Assembly: GCA_021773035.1 (NCBI GenBank) | Contig: JAJFKU010000016.1 | Span: 157,715-221,714 of the forward strand | Direction: 5' to 3' | From: Woeseiaceae bacterium | GTDB taxonomy: Bacteria > Pseudomonadota > Gammaproteobacteria > Steroidobacterales > Woeseiaceae | Length of the DNA stretch: 64,000 nucleotides | Shown: positions 55,013-62,722 of the stretch, in pieces | Numbering within the stretch: the stretch's first letter is position 1 | How the letters are laid out: each line of letters begins with the position of its first letter | The notes under the pieces: model-generated | What the model was told of the DNA's origin: nothing | Seen by the model: the letters and a program-made list of their open reading frames with translations, nothing else | The model's database searches: none | Position numbers and translations under genes: made by a program

Positions 55013-55873
55013 ATGTCGCTACGCAACTCAACAATCGTCGGGAAATTGACGGCAGGCAGTGCCTGGCGGCATGATTTCGACACCTGTCGCAGCGCTGTCC
55101 GCTGCGCCGTTGTCTTGTCGTTATTGAATGTCGGCGCCAACGCCGCTACGCCTGTCCAGGACTGGCAGCCGACGACGCAAATAACCGCGGTCGCCGAACA
55201 GTTCCTGCGCGACCGGATCGGTCCGGCAGCCCGGCGCACGGCGGTACGGGCCGGCGCGCTCGATTCGCGCCATCGGCTGGCGCTTTGCAGCCAACCACTT
55301 CAGCCGTTCCTCCGGCGGGGCAGCAAGATTTCGGCCCGTACGATTGTCGGGGTCCGCTGCAGCGGAGAAAAAAGCTGGAAAGTCTATGTACCCGTTGATG
55401 TCATCGTCACAGATTCCGTGCTGGTCGCCAGTCGAACGCTACCGCGCGGGCATTTGCTGAGCGAAGACGACCTCGTCACCGAGCAGCGCGACGTATCGCG
55501 CCTCGTGTCGGGCTACATCTCCAACAGCCGGGATTTGATCGGCCAGCGGCTGAAGACCCAGCTGATCGCCGGCCGTATATTGACTCCCGCGATGTTGCAG
55601 GCCGATGTCGCTGTCAGCCGGGGCCAGACGGTCACGCTCACAATACGAATCGGCGGTATCGATATTCAGATGAGCGGCAAGGCGCTGATGGACGGTGCCA
55701 TAAGCCAGCGAATCCGGGTCGAGAACACGAACTCCGGCCGCGTCGTCGAGGGCATTGTCCGCTCGCGGGAGCATGTCGAGGTGCTGGTCGCCGGCAGCAA
55801 ACAGTTTTTTCACGCGAAGCCTAAAGTATCGCCACGGGTGGCCGATATAAGGTCTAGCAACAATGATCGTTGA
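55013..55873 (+). CDS. flgA: FlgA, P-ring assembly chaperone
   Basis: 286 residues: signal peptide (hydrophobic V-V-L-S-L-L-N-V-G-A-N-A-A), then an SAF domain (V-L-V-A-S-R-T-L-P-R-G-H-L-L-S-E-D-D-L split) and a C-terminal ChapFlgA domain (G-Q-T-V-T-L). FlgA chaperones FlgI in the periplasm. I chose ATG 55013 (AAGG eight bases upstream) over GTG 54923, which would give an unusually long leader. Cys residues in the mature part are few. Confidence 0.88.
   Translation: MSLRNSTIVGKLTAGSAWRHDFDTCRSAVRCAVVLSLLNVGANAATPVQDWQPTTQITAVAEQFLRDRIGPAARRTAVRAGALDSRHRLALCSQPLQPFLRRGSKISARTIVGVRCSGEKSWKVYVPVDVIVTDSVLVASRTLPRGHLLSEDDLVTEQRDVSRLVSGYISNSRDLIGQRLKTQLIAGRILTPAMLQADVAVSRGQTVTLTIRIGGIDIQMSGKALMDGAISQRIRVENTNSGRVVEGIVRSREHVEVLVAGSKQFFHAKPKVSPRVADIRSSNNDR
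55822..55848 (+). promoter_or_regulatory. sigma-28 promoter of flgM inside flgA
   Basis: TAAA (55822-55825), exactly 15 bases, GCCGATAT (55841-55848); one mismatch in the last base. Lies within the last codons of flgA, 38 bases before flgM. Confidence 0.8.
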
Positions 55874-55885
55874 GGTTTAAACGTT

Positions 55886-56218
55886 ATGACAAATGGAATC
55901 GGTCCAATGGATCAGGGAACTCTTGGGAAGATTGGCAATAAGGTCGAGGAGGCCGCGACCGGCAATAAGGTCGCGCCAAGCTCATCCAAGCCAGAGCAGT
56001 CGGCAACGGCCCCAATATCGACAAACGATACCGTCAATCTCACCAGCAGCGCAAAGCTTCTCGAACGACTGGACAAGACGCTCGAATCGCTGCCTGCCGT
56101 GAACGCGGAGCGTGTTGCAGAAATCAGGACCGCTATTGAAAGTGGCGACTACGAAATCGACCCGGACGCCGTTGCGGACGCCATGATTCGTCTCGATCGC
56201 TCATTCGGCGAATCGTGA
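55886..56218 (+). CDS. flgM: anti-sigma-28 factor FlgM
   Basis: 110 residues. Disordered N-terminal half, then the C-terminal sigma-28-binding segment (about 50-108; V-N-L-T-S-S-A-K-L-L-E-R-L and V-A-E-I-R-T-A-I-E-S-G-D-Y-E-I-D). FlgM holds FliA until it is exported through the finished hook. It is transcribed from the sigma-28 site in flgA, so it inhibits its own synthesis. Its stop overlaps the flgN start (TGATG). Confidence 0.95.
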   Translation: MTNGIGPMDQGTLGKIGNKVEEAATGNKVAPSSSKPEQSATAPISTNDTVNLTSSAKLLERLDKTLESLPAVNAERVAEIRTAIESGDYEIDPDAVADAMIRLDRSFGES

Positions 56219-56709
56219 TGCCAGCCCCTTCCAGCGCTGGCGCCAGAACGCGTTTCACCGAGTTGCTCAATGAAATGCTCCGTTATGCGGCGGCGTTGAA
56301 GAAAATTCTTCTCGACGAGCGTAAGGCACTGGAGTCTCAGGACACGGCAAACATCGAGGCGGCAATTGAGACCAAGGGCAACAGTGTCGCGAAACTGCAA
56401 GAACTGGACAGCAGGCGGATGAAGCTCTGCGCCCGGAACGGTTTTGCGACAGGGCCTGAGCAAATGCAGCAAACCATTGCCTGGTGCGACGACGGGGAAT
56501 CCGTCGCCGAACTCTGGGAAAAGCTGTTGGCGATCGCTGCCGAGAGCAGCACGCTGAACATGACAAACGGCGCCATTATCCGCGTTCGACAGCAGCAATT
56601 TGAGTCCAGTCTCTCCGTGCTCCGCGGCGTCACGCCCGGTGCAGACACCTATGGCCGACAAGGCGGGGAATCGAGCGGCCTGGGCCACCGCTCCCTGGCA
56701 CAAGCCTGA
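56218..56709 (+). CDS. flgN: FlgN, chaperone for FlgK and FlgL
   Basis: 163 residues, helical; L-L-D-E-R-K-A-L-E-S-Q-D and the following I-E-T-K-G-N-S-V-A-K-L-Q-E-L fit FlgN (helical D-x-x-x-I-x-x-L-x-x-x-K-x-x-x-L pattern). It delivers hook-filament junction proteins to FlhA. ATG 56218 overlaps the flgM stop; GTG 56215 is also possible. Confidence 0.85.
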   Translation: MPAPSSAGARTRFTELLNEMLRYAAALKKILLDERKALESQDTANIEAAIETKGNSVAKLQELDSRRMKLCARNGFATGPEQMQQTIAWCDDGESVAELWEKLLAIAAESSTLNMTNGAIIRVRQQQFESSLSVLRGVTPGADTYGRQGGESSGLGHRSLAQA

Positions 56710-56737
56710 CACACATCGTGATTGAGGATACCAAGCT

Positions 56738-56941
56738 ATGTTGATTGTGAGCCGACGTGACGCAGAATCCATTCTTATAAGACCGGGAGAGGGTATTGAT
56801 CCGTCGATAACCCTCGCCGATCTGTTTCAGAACGGACCGATCGAGATAACGATTTTCTCGGCGAACAACAACCGCGTGAAAATGGGTGTCCAGGCGCCGG
56901 AAGAACTGTCGATCTGGCGCAAGGGCGCCGTCGCTGCTTAA
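56738..56941 (+). CDS. CsrA-family RNA-binding protein of RsmN/RsmF-like architecture
   Basis: 67 residues. The start M-L-I-V-S-R-R-x-x-E-S matches CsrA strand 1 (M-L-I-L-T-R-R-x-G-E), and V-K-M-G-V-Q-A-P-E-E-L-S-I-W-R matches strands 4-5 with the RNA-contacting Arg near the end. Between strands 2 and 3 there are about 18 extra residues (D-P-S-I-T-L-A-D-L-F-Q-N-G) that look helical. This is the layout of Pseudomonas RsmN/RsmF, in which an inserted helix rearranges the dimer. It follows flgN by 28 bases in the sigma-28-driven operon, so it probably acts late in assembly on mRNAs. GAGG lies 11 bases before the start. Targets unknown. Confidence 0.8.
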   Translation: MLIVSRRDAESILIRPGEGIDPSITLADLFQNGPIEITIFSANNNRVKMGVQAPEELSIWRKGAVAA

Positions 56942-57022
56942 AGCGAGAGCCTGTCCCTGAACCTGCAGTACTGGGGCCGTGTCGGCGAACACATGGCGCG
57001 GGGACGACTTCGGATCACGACG

Positions 57023-57847
57023 ATGAAACTCTCCACTTTTTTTCTGCTTCCGGTTCTGGCCATTGCCGCTGCCTGCGGTGGGTCGGGTGCCAACAGCGAA
57101 GAAATACCGCCGCGCGCTGCTGAGCCGGCAGACCTGTCCAACATACCCGACGATCAGCAGATCCTGAGCAAGGCCTACGACCCGAATTACGGTGTACCGG
57201 ACGACTTTTACGTCGACGAACGAGCCGTAACTTCGACTCGCAGCTATTCGTTGCACCATGTTCTCGACGCATCGAGCTCCTACGAACGCTGCACCGACGA
57301 TCTCGTCGTCGCCCAGGAATGGGAGCAGGCGGATAACGATTCCCGCGCGGTAAGCGGCTACTACGTGACGTCGCTGGAGAATGAGCGCTACTTCGAATTC
57401 GTCCGCGAGCTCGACTACGATCAGGACATCGGCAATGTCGGCGAGCCGACCTCGCCGGGCTACGCCCGCGTATTCAAGTGCAATTACACCGACCGCAGCG
57501 GCGTCGATCGCAATTTGCTGGACGGTTACTCGGGGCGTCTGAGCGTCAGGCCACTCACAGCCAACTCGTTGCAGGACCTGATTGAGTACCTGTGGCAGTT
57601 CCGCTTCTTCAATGTCTCTCGCAAAGCCGTCGTAGCGAGCTATGGCAGCAGCGATGACACCGGTTTCAGCCATACCCTGTTGCTCGCCCTCGTCTACAAA
57701 CAGGGCAGCAGCCAATGCGACCGGGTCGATGTCGTCGAGTGGCGCTTCAAGATCGACGCCGGCAGCGACGAGATGATGCGGGAATTCGATACGATCCGGA
57801 GTTTCGAGGCAGAAACGAGAGACGGCACAGCGCAACTCTGCAAATAA
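57023..57847 (+). CDS. putative lipoprotein of unknown function
   Basis: 274 residues. Lipoprotein signal with lipobox ending I-A-A-A-C (Cys18) followed by Gly-Gly-Ser, so no +2 Asp retention signal and probably sorted to the outer membrane. The mature part has three further Cys (in E-R-C-T-D-D, F-K-C-N-Y-T and Q-C-D-R) and one at the C-terminus, possible disulfides. I recognise no family. I chose ATG 57023 over GTG 56993. Between the flagellar operon and pckG; link to either is not evident. Confidence 0.75.
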   Translation: MKLSTFFLLPVLAIAAACGGSGANSEEIPPRAAEPADLSNIPDDQQILSKAYDPNYGVPDDFYVDERAVTSTRSYSLHHVLDASSSYERCTDDLVVAQEWEQADNDSRAVSGYYVTSLENERYFEFVRELDYDQDIGNVGEPTSPGYARVFKCNYTDRSGVDRNLLDGYSGRLSVRPLTANSLQDLIEYLWQFRFFNVSRKAVVASYGSSDDTGFSHTLLLALVYKQGSSQCDRVDVVEWRFKIDAGSDEMMREFDTIRSFEAETRDGTAQLCK

Positions 57848-57866
57848 GCGCTGTAAACGGCTTAAC

Positions 57867-57882
57867 CGCATAAGATTATGCG
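57867..57882. repeat. short perfect palindrome before pckG
   Basis: CGCATAA-GA-TTATGCG, 7-base arms with a 2-base centre, 20 bases after the lipoprotein stop. No T-run, so an operator for a dimeric regulator is as likely as a weak terminator. Confidence 0.4.
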
Positions 57883-57914
57883 CGCCGGCATACTGCAATT
57901 TGGCCAAAGATCAT

Positions 57915-57920
57915 TATAAT
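57915..57920 (+). promoter_or_regulatory. possible sigma-70 -10 box of pckG
   Basis: TATAAT, 60 bases before the start codon. No good -35 hexamer is seen at the right distance, so activator dependence is possible. Confidence 0.4.
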
Positions 57921-57979
57921 GCGCCACCTGTTTCAGAGCTAAGCAATCTCTGGCCACCGCCACTCCGAGAGACACCCCA

Positions 57980-59719
57980 ATGACCACACTTTCGTCGCTG
58001 CAATCCTGGGTAGACCAGGTTGCCAGCCATACGCAGCCAGACGCTATCCACTGGTGCACCGGCTCCGACGCCGAATACCGCGAAATGATCGACACAATGC
58101 TGTCGGACGGCACGCTGACGACCTTGAATGAGGAGCAGTACCCGAACTGCTACCTGCATCTTTCGGACCCCAGCGACGTCGCACGAGTGGAACACCTGAC
58201 CTTCGTCTGCACCGAGCAGGAGGAAGATGCCGGACCGAACAATCACTGGATGAAGCCAGAGGAAGGACACGAACGCGTCGACGCACTGTTCGCGGGCTGC
58301 ATGCAGGGTCGCACGATGTACGTAATCCCCTATTGCATGGGTCCGATCGACTCACCGTATTCGCGCTGCGGCGTTGAAATCACGGATAGCGCCTACGTGG
58401 TCGTGAACATGAAACTCATGACACGGATGGGTGATAGGTCTCTGCAACGTATTGAAGAAGAAGGATCTTTCGTCAAAGGACTGCACTCAACCGGGGATCT
58501 CGACCCCGAGCGCCGGATGATCATGCATTTCCCGGATGAGCTGGCGATCAAGAGCATCGGCTCCGGCTACGGCGGCAATGCGCTGCTCGGCAAGAAATGC
58601 CACGCGCTGCGCATCGCGAGTTACCAGGCGCGCCAGGAAGGCTGGCTCGCCGAGCACATGCTGATCGTCGGCCTGGAAAACCCCGACGGCGAGACACACT
58701 ACGTTGCCTGCGCCTTCCCGTCAGCCTGTGGCAAAACCAACCTCGCCATGCTGATACCGCCCGAATCCCTGCCCGGCTGGAAAGTCTGGACCCTGGGCGA
58801 CGACATCGCCTGGCTGCATCTCGACGACGACGGGCAATTGCGGGCGATCAACCCGGAATCCGGCTATTTCGGCGTCGTGCCCGGTACGAACGAGAAAACC
58901 AACAAGAATGCCGACGACATGATCAAGCACGATGCTATTTTCACGAATGTCGCCACCACGGAGAACAATGAGCCGTGGTGGGAAGGCAAGACCGACGGTG
59001 CCCCGGCGATTGACTGGCAGGGCCGCAAGTTTGACGCCGCGAACGGCAAGGCCGCGCATCCCAACTCTCGATTCACGGTAGCTGCCGGCAATAACCCCAG
59101 CTATTCCAGCCTCGCCGATGCCCCTGAGGGCGTGCCGATCTCGGCCATCGTGTTCGGTGGACGACGCAAGGAGCTCGCGCCGCTGGTTTATGAGGCGAAG
59201 AGCTGGGAGCACGGCGTGCTGGTCGGTGCAGGCGTTGCCTCCGAGACGACGGCGGCGAACATCGGCGAGGTTGGCATAGTCCGCCGCGACCCGATGGCCA
59301 TGAAGCCGTTCTGCGGCTACAACTTCGCCGACTACTGGGCCCACTGGCTGTCGTTTGCCGAACGCAGCAACAAGCTGCCGAGAGTTTTCCACGTCAACTG
59401 GTTCCGGCAAAGCGCGGACGGCGACTTCCTGTGGCCGGGCTTCGGCGAAAACCTGCGGGTCCTGAGCTGGATTATCGACCGCTGTGAGAATCGCGTAACG
59501 GCGAACGAAACGCCGATCGGTTTTCTGCCAAACCCGGAAGACATCAACACAACGGATCTCAATATCAGCGCCGAGGCGCTGCAGGCGCTGACCTCCATCG
59601 ATCACGATCAGTGGCGAGCAGAACTCGAATCCGTGGGTGAATACCTTAAGAGCTACGGCGATCGCCTGCCCGAGGCGCTGCGACAGCAACAGCAATCCAT
59701 CGCTGCCGAACTCGCCTAA
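57980..59719 (+). CDS. pckG: phosphoenolpyruvate carboxykinase (GTP)
   Basis: 579 residues, cytosolic. Converts oxaloacetate and GTP to PEP, CO2 and GDP, the entry step of gluconeogenesis. GTP-type features: kinase-1a loop A-F-P-S-A-C-G-K-T-N (near residue 245) with the reactive Cys, G-D-D-I-A-W and F-F-R-Q-S-like N-W-F-R-Q-S near the C-terminal GTP site, P-Y-C-M-G-P near residue 115. Length fits the GTP family (ATP-type enzymes lack the P-S-A-C-G-K-T form). Ends in a hairpin terminator. Confidence 0.95.
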   Translation: MTTLSSLQSWVDQVASHTQPDAIHWCTGSDAEYREMIDTMLSDGTLTTLNEEQYPNCYLHLSDPSDVARVEHLTFVCTEQEEDAGPNNHWMKPEEGHERVDALFAGCMQGRTMYVIPYCMGPIDSPYSRCGVEITDSAYVVVNMKLMTRMGDRSLQRIEEEGSFVKGLHSTGDLDPERRMIMHFPDELAIKSIGSGYGGNALLGKKCHALRIASYQARQEGWLAEHMLIVGLENPDGETHYVACAFPSACGKTNLAMLIPPESLPGWKVWTLGDDIAWLHLDDDGQLRAINPESGYFGVVPGTNEKTNKNADDMIKHDAIFTNVATTENNEPWWEGKTDGAPAIDWQGRKFDAANGKAAHPNSRFTVAAGNNPSYSSLADAPEGVPISAIVFGGRRKELAPLVYEAKSWEHGVLVGAGVASETTAANIGEVGIVRRDPMAMKPFCGYNFADYWAHWLSFAERSNKLPRVFHVNWFRQSADGDFLWPGFGENLRVLSWIIDRCENRVTANETPIGFLPNPEDINTTDLNISAEALQALTSIDHDQWRAELESVGEYLKSYGDRLPEALRQQQQSIAAELA

Positions 59720-59729
59720 GGGTCTGGAC

Positions 59730-59751
59730 AAGGCGGGAAGACCGCCTTTTT
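59730..59751 (+). terminator. Rho-independent terminator of pckG
   Basis: AAGGCGG, loop GAAGA, CCGCCTT, followed by Ts, starting 11 bases after the pckG stop. The stem also ends the convergent cyclase gene, though the T-run favours the plus strand. Confidence 0.85.
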
Positions 59752-60660
59752 CTATTCGATGGTCTTGTAGTAAATCGCCAGGGAAGAGCCGGGCTCCTCG
59801 GCTCGGCCGAGCCCGATCGTGCCTTCGTCGCCCAGTTCGGTAGAATCGCGCCGCACCAGCACTTCCTGGCCCTGGACGTTCTGCAGGAACGTGCCGTTGG
59901 TGCTCTGGTCGACCAGCACAAACTTGCCGCGGCGCATTTCGATCTTGGCATGAATCCGCGATATCAGGTTACCTTTGACCACGACATCGTTGTCATCGGC
60001 CCGGCCGAGATTGACGCTCTTACGCTGATCCGAAACCTCAACCGTGGAATCGCGGAAATTTAATAACAGCTTCGACGCCTTGCGAGCTTTGTTCTCCCAC
60101 TCGATCGTGGGTAACATGTTGGTCGCCTCCTCCGGCTGCCAGACGAGTTCGAACAACGCCACTTCGTCGAGGCGGCCGCGGACAGTAGCAACGTCGATCT
60201 GCCGGGTCTGATTTCGTAGTTCCGGGCTCATTTGCTCCACAGTAAAGCCGGAAATCACAATCTGTTTGGATTTTGCCTGTGAGGTCATGCGATTGGCCGT
60301 GTGCACGGCAGCGCCGAATATATCGTTCTGCTCCTGCACGACCGGTCCGTAGTGGCAGCCGATACGGATGGAGACCGGAATCCCATCCTGTTTCCTGCCC
60401 TCCGCGTTTATGCGGGTCTGCATCATGACGGCAGCGCCCATCGCTTCGTCAACGGTCTCGAAGGTCGACATCACCTCGTCGCCGATGGTCTTGATGACCG
60501 TCCCATTGAACTGGTAAGTCGCGTCCTTCATGATATCCAGGCAGGCAGCGACCGTTTCGCTGGCCTTGGTATCGCCAAACTTGTCGTACAGCTGTGTACT
60601 GCCGACAACGTCAGCAAACACAATTGCTACCTCAAGATCCTTTGCCATAACCCGGTTCAT
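59752..60660 (-). CDS. class III adenylate cyclase fused to an FHA domain
   Basis: 302 residues. Cyclase domain (about 8-175): metal-binding D17 (F-A-D-V-V-G-S-T) and D61 (G-D-E-V), adenine-selecting K57 (I-K-T-I-G-D), and the Asn/Arg pair of the transition state (H-T-A-N-R-M). All catalytic positions look present, so it should make cAMP. FHA domain (about 210-295): L-G-R, S-R-I-H-A-K and N-G-T, the phosphothreonine-binding residues. No membrane segment. The fusion implies that cyclase activity or place is set by a phosphorylated partner; no kinase gene is nearby. Start could also be ATG 60648. Confidence 0.92.
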   Translation of the reverse strand: MNRVMAKDLEVAIVFADVVGSTQLYDKFGDTKASETVAACLDIMKDATYQFNGTVIKTIGDEVMSTFETVDEAMGAAVMMQTRINAEGRKQDGIPVSIRIGCHYGPVVQEQNDIFGAAVHTANRMTSQAKSKQIVISGFTVEQMSPELRNQTRQIDVATVRGRLDEVALFELVWQPEEATNMLPTIEWENKARKASKLLLNFRDSTVEVSDQRKSVNLGRADDNDVVVKGNLISRIHAKIEMRRGKFVLVDQSTNGTFLQNVQGQEVLVRRDSTELGDEGTIGLGRAEEPGSSLAIYYKTIE

Positions 60661-60689
60661 ACTATCGCGCCAAGCGGCTAATAATACTA

Positions 60690-61514
60690 CTATTTTTCGG
60701 CGACGATGTACGCGATCCAGGCCAGATCCGCTTCACCTTTTTCATCCGGGGTAAATTCGCCGTTGCCGTCGCCATCTTCGTCCTCTCCTTCCCAATAGAC
60801 GGTCGCCTTGCGGAATCCCGCCTCCAACAGTAGTTCACGCAGCTCCGGCGCAGACCACAGGCGCCATTCATACGTGAACGCCTTATTGATTTTCGAGCCG
60901 TCCTTGAACTTGAAGTGTATATGACAGCGGATGAAGTTCGTGATCGGATGGAATTTGGCCTGATGCCAGACATAGGTGAAACCGTGCTTTTTGTGCTTGG
61001 TCTTTTCCCGGGTCTCTTCCTGCGCTTCCGGCCCGCCGAACATATCGCAAAAGAACACGCCGTCGTCCTTGATGGCATCGTACGCACGCTTGAAATATGC
61101 TCGTAAAGAGTCGCGCGTGTCGAAAATGAAATAGCTGAAATTGAAGGCGGAGAGCAAATCGACCTTCGGTGTATCGACGGTCATGACATCCGATTCGATC
61201 AGGCTGACGCGCGCCTGGTCTTCGGAATCCAGTTTGCTGATACGGTTTTTGCGCCCCCACTCCAGTACCGAGGGTTCGAGATCGACGCCGATCGCCTGAT
61301 ACTCATTACCCTGGCGTACCCACTGACAGCAGGCGCTCGCTGTGCCGCAGAAATCCTCGCGGAACAGGTAGGCCGTACGACCGGTCAGCGATTTAAACGT
61401 CGTTTGCAGAAACTCGATTTCGTTTTCTACATTTTGTACCGATAGTTCGTAGAGCTCGTGAATGTCAGCCGTTGCGGCCATTGTCTGATGTTTATTGGCA
61501 GATTTTGCGCTCAT
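60690..61514 (-). CDS. class I SAM-dependent methyltransferase
   Basis: 274 residues. Motif I is E-D-F-C-G-T-A (about 60-66), then I-G-V-D-L-E-P-S (motif II, acidic residue for the SAM ribose). F-N-F-S-Y-F-I-F-D-T-R and D-G-V-F-F-C-D-M-F-G-G follow as later motifs. An acidic stretch E-G-E-D-E-D-G-D-G-N-G-E near the end resembles a calcium-type loop by chance or design. Substrate unknown. ATG 61514 has AGGATAT before it; the longer version overlaps dusA. Confidence 0.85.
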   Translation of the reverse strand: MSAKSANKHQTMAATADIHELYELSVQNVENEIEFLQTTFKSLTGRTAYLFREDFCGTASACCQWVRQGNEYQAIGVDLEPSVLEWGRKNRISKLDSEDQARVSLIESDVMTVDTPKVDLLSAFNFSYFIFDTRDSLRAYFKRAYDAIKDDGVFFCDMFGGPEAQEETREKTKHKKHGFTYVWHQAKFHPITNFIRCHIHFKFKDGSKINKAFTYEWRLWSAPELRELLLEAGFRKATVYWEGEDEDGDGNGEFTPDEKGEADLAWIAYIVAEK

Positions 61515-61572
61515 ACTGAAATCGATATCCTGTCTGTTCGTTGTTTTGATCGGGGCCCTGCATTGTAGCGGT

Positions 61573-62562
61573 CTAGGCGGCGATTGGCATAGCATTTAGT
61601 GCGTTGACAAGCACTTCGCTTCCCGCCCCCTGGCAATGCGCATTCTCACTGATATGGCGACGCCAGGCCCGCGCACCGGGTTGCCCGGCAAAAAGGCCCA
61701 GCATGTGCCGGGTAACGCGACTCAGGGGCTCGCCATCCGAAAGCACGGATTCGATGTAGGGCAGCATTTGTTCGACGATTTCCCGTCTACTCGGCAATGC
61801 CGCACCGGGATCGAAGTGTTGCGCAAGTTCCGCCAAAAAATACGGCTGGTGGTAAGCCTGCCGGCCAATCATCGCGCCGTCGACCTGTTCAAGAACGGCA
61901 TCGATCTGGCCAATATCGGCCAGTCCGCCGTTGATCACGATCTCAAGCTCTGGAAAGTGGCGCTTCAGCCGATACACACGTTCGTAGTTCAGCGGCGGTA
62001 TTGTACGGTTTTCCTTGGGGCTCAAACCCTCCAGAAGCGCAATCCGCGCATGCACAACGAATTTACGGCAACCCGCCGCAACGAGGCGTTCGACAAACGC
62101 CGAGAGAAACGCAAAGTCATCGTTGTCGTCGATCCCGATGCGCGTTTTAACCGTGACCGGGATATCGGTTTCGTGCCGCATCGCACGGTAACACTCGGCA
62201 ACGATATCCGGCTGCGCCATCAGGCATGCGCCGAACTGCCCGCTCTGCACCCTGTCGCTGGGGCAACCGACGTTGATGTTAATCTCATCGTAACCGTAGA
62301 CCGCAGCCTTGCGCGTAGCGCTCGCCATCCACGCAGGGTCGCTGCCACCAAGCTGCAGCGCAAGCGGCTTCTCTTCGTCGCTGAACCGCAGGAATCTGTC
62401 TGCATCGCCGTGGTGTATCGCCGCTGCCGTCACCATTTCCGTGTAGAGAAACGCCGACGGACTCAGGAGGCGCATGAAAAACCTGCAGTGACGGTCAGTC
62501 CAGTCCATCATGGGGGCGATCGATATTGGCGAGTGCATTTGCGTTGTTGATGATTCGGTCAT
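61573..62562 (-). CDS. dusA: tRNA-dihydrouridine synthase A
   Basis: 329 residues, FMN enzyme that reduces uridine 20/20a of tRNA with NADPH. Motifs: S-I-A-P-M-M-D-W-T-D-R-H-C-R at the start; N-I-N-V-G-C-P-S with the flanking Q-S-G-Q-F-G-A-C-L-M holding the catalytic Cys; H-A-R near the middle; I-N-G-G; G-R-Q-A-Y-H-Q-P. Full length and apparently intact. The N-terminal codons before P-I-S-I-A-P, including both candidate starts (62562 and 62538), may come from the mobile region next to it. Confidence 0.95.
   Translation of the reverse strand: MTESSTTQMHSPISIAPMMDWTDRHCRFFMRLLSPSAFLYTEMVTAAAIHHGDADRFLRFSDEEKPLALQLGGSDPAWMASATRKAAVYGYDEININVGCPSDRVQSGQFGACLMAQPDIVAECYRAMRHETDIPVTVKTRIGIDDNDDFAFLSAFVERLVAAGCRKFVVHARIALLEGLSPKENRTIPPLNYERVYRLKRHFPELEIVINGGLADIGQIDAVLEQVDGAMIGRQAYHQPYFLAELAQHFDPGAALPSRREIVEQMLPYIESVLSDGEPLSRVTRHMLGLFAGQPGARAWRRHISENAHCQGAGSEVLVNALNAMPIAA
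62490..62515. other. possible attachment-site region in the 5' end of dusA
   Basis: The codons for P-M-M-D-W-T-D-R lie here. The 5' end of dusA is a known integration target of a family of tyrosine integrases that lie divergent to it, as here. The second copy of the site would be beyond the window, so this is inference. Confidence 0.3.
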
Positions 62563-62597
62563 ATTCTACTTATAAATCAATTAGTTATTGATGTCTA

Positions 62598-62616
62598 TTT
62601 TGTACTCGTTTTGTAC
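62598..62616. repeat. two direct TTTTGTAC repeats
   Basis: TTTTGTAC at 62598-62605 and 62609-62616, 11 bases apart, one helical turn, in the AT-rich stretch between dusA and the integrase gene. Confidence 0.5.
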
Positions 62617-62633
62617 CTATTTTTGCCTTTTCG

Positions 62634-62690
62634 GTGCGACATTGGCAAATGTCGCACTCATGTCGCACTGAAATTGGTCCCATGTCGCAC
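62634..62690. repeat. cluster of four ATGTCGCAC repeats, one inverted
   Basis: ATGTCGCAC at 62649-62657, 62660-62668 and 62682-62690, and its reverse complement GTGCGACAT at 62634-62642. The first two make a 9-base inverted repeat with a 6-base centre. Lying just before an integrase gene, these look like arm-type integrase, excisionase or repressor binding sites. Confidence 0.75.
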
Positions 62691-62722
62691 CGCAAAACGG
62701 GGAATTTTGGAGGGTAGGATCC

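Noticed and set aside
56630..57907. 425-codon open frame on the minus strand
   Set aside because: It covers flgN's end, the CsrA-like gene and the lipoprotein on the opposite strand. The plus-strand genes have family motifs and a lipobox, while this frame has none.
58721..59731. 336-codon minus-strand frame opposite pckG
   Set aside because: Antisense shadow of a well-conserved enzyme gene with strong codon bias.
61636..62550. 304-codon plus-strand frame opposite dusA
   Set aside because: Antisense shadow; dusA has all its motifs.
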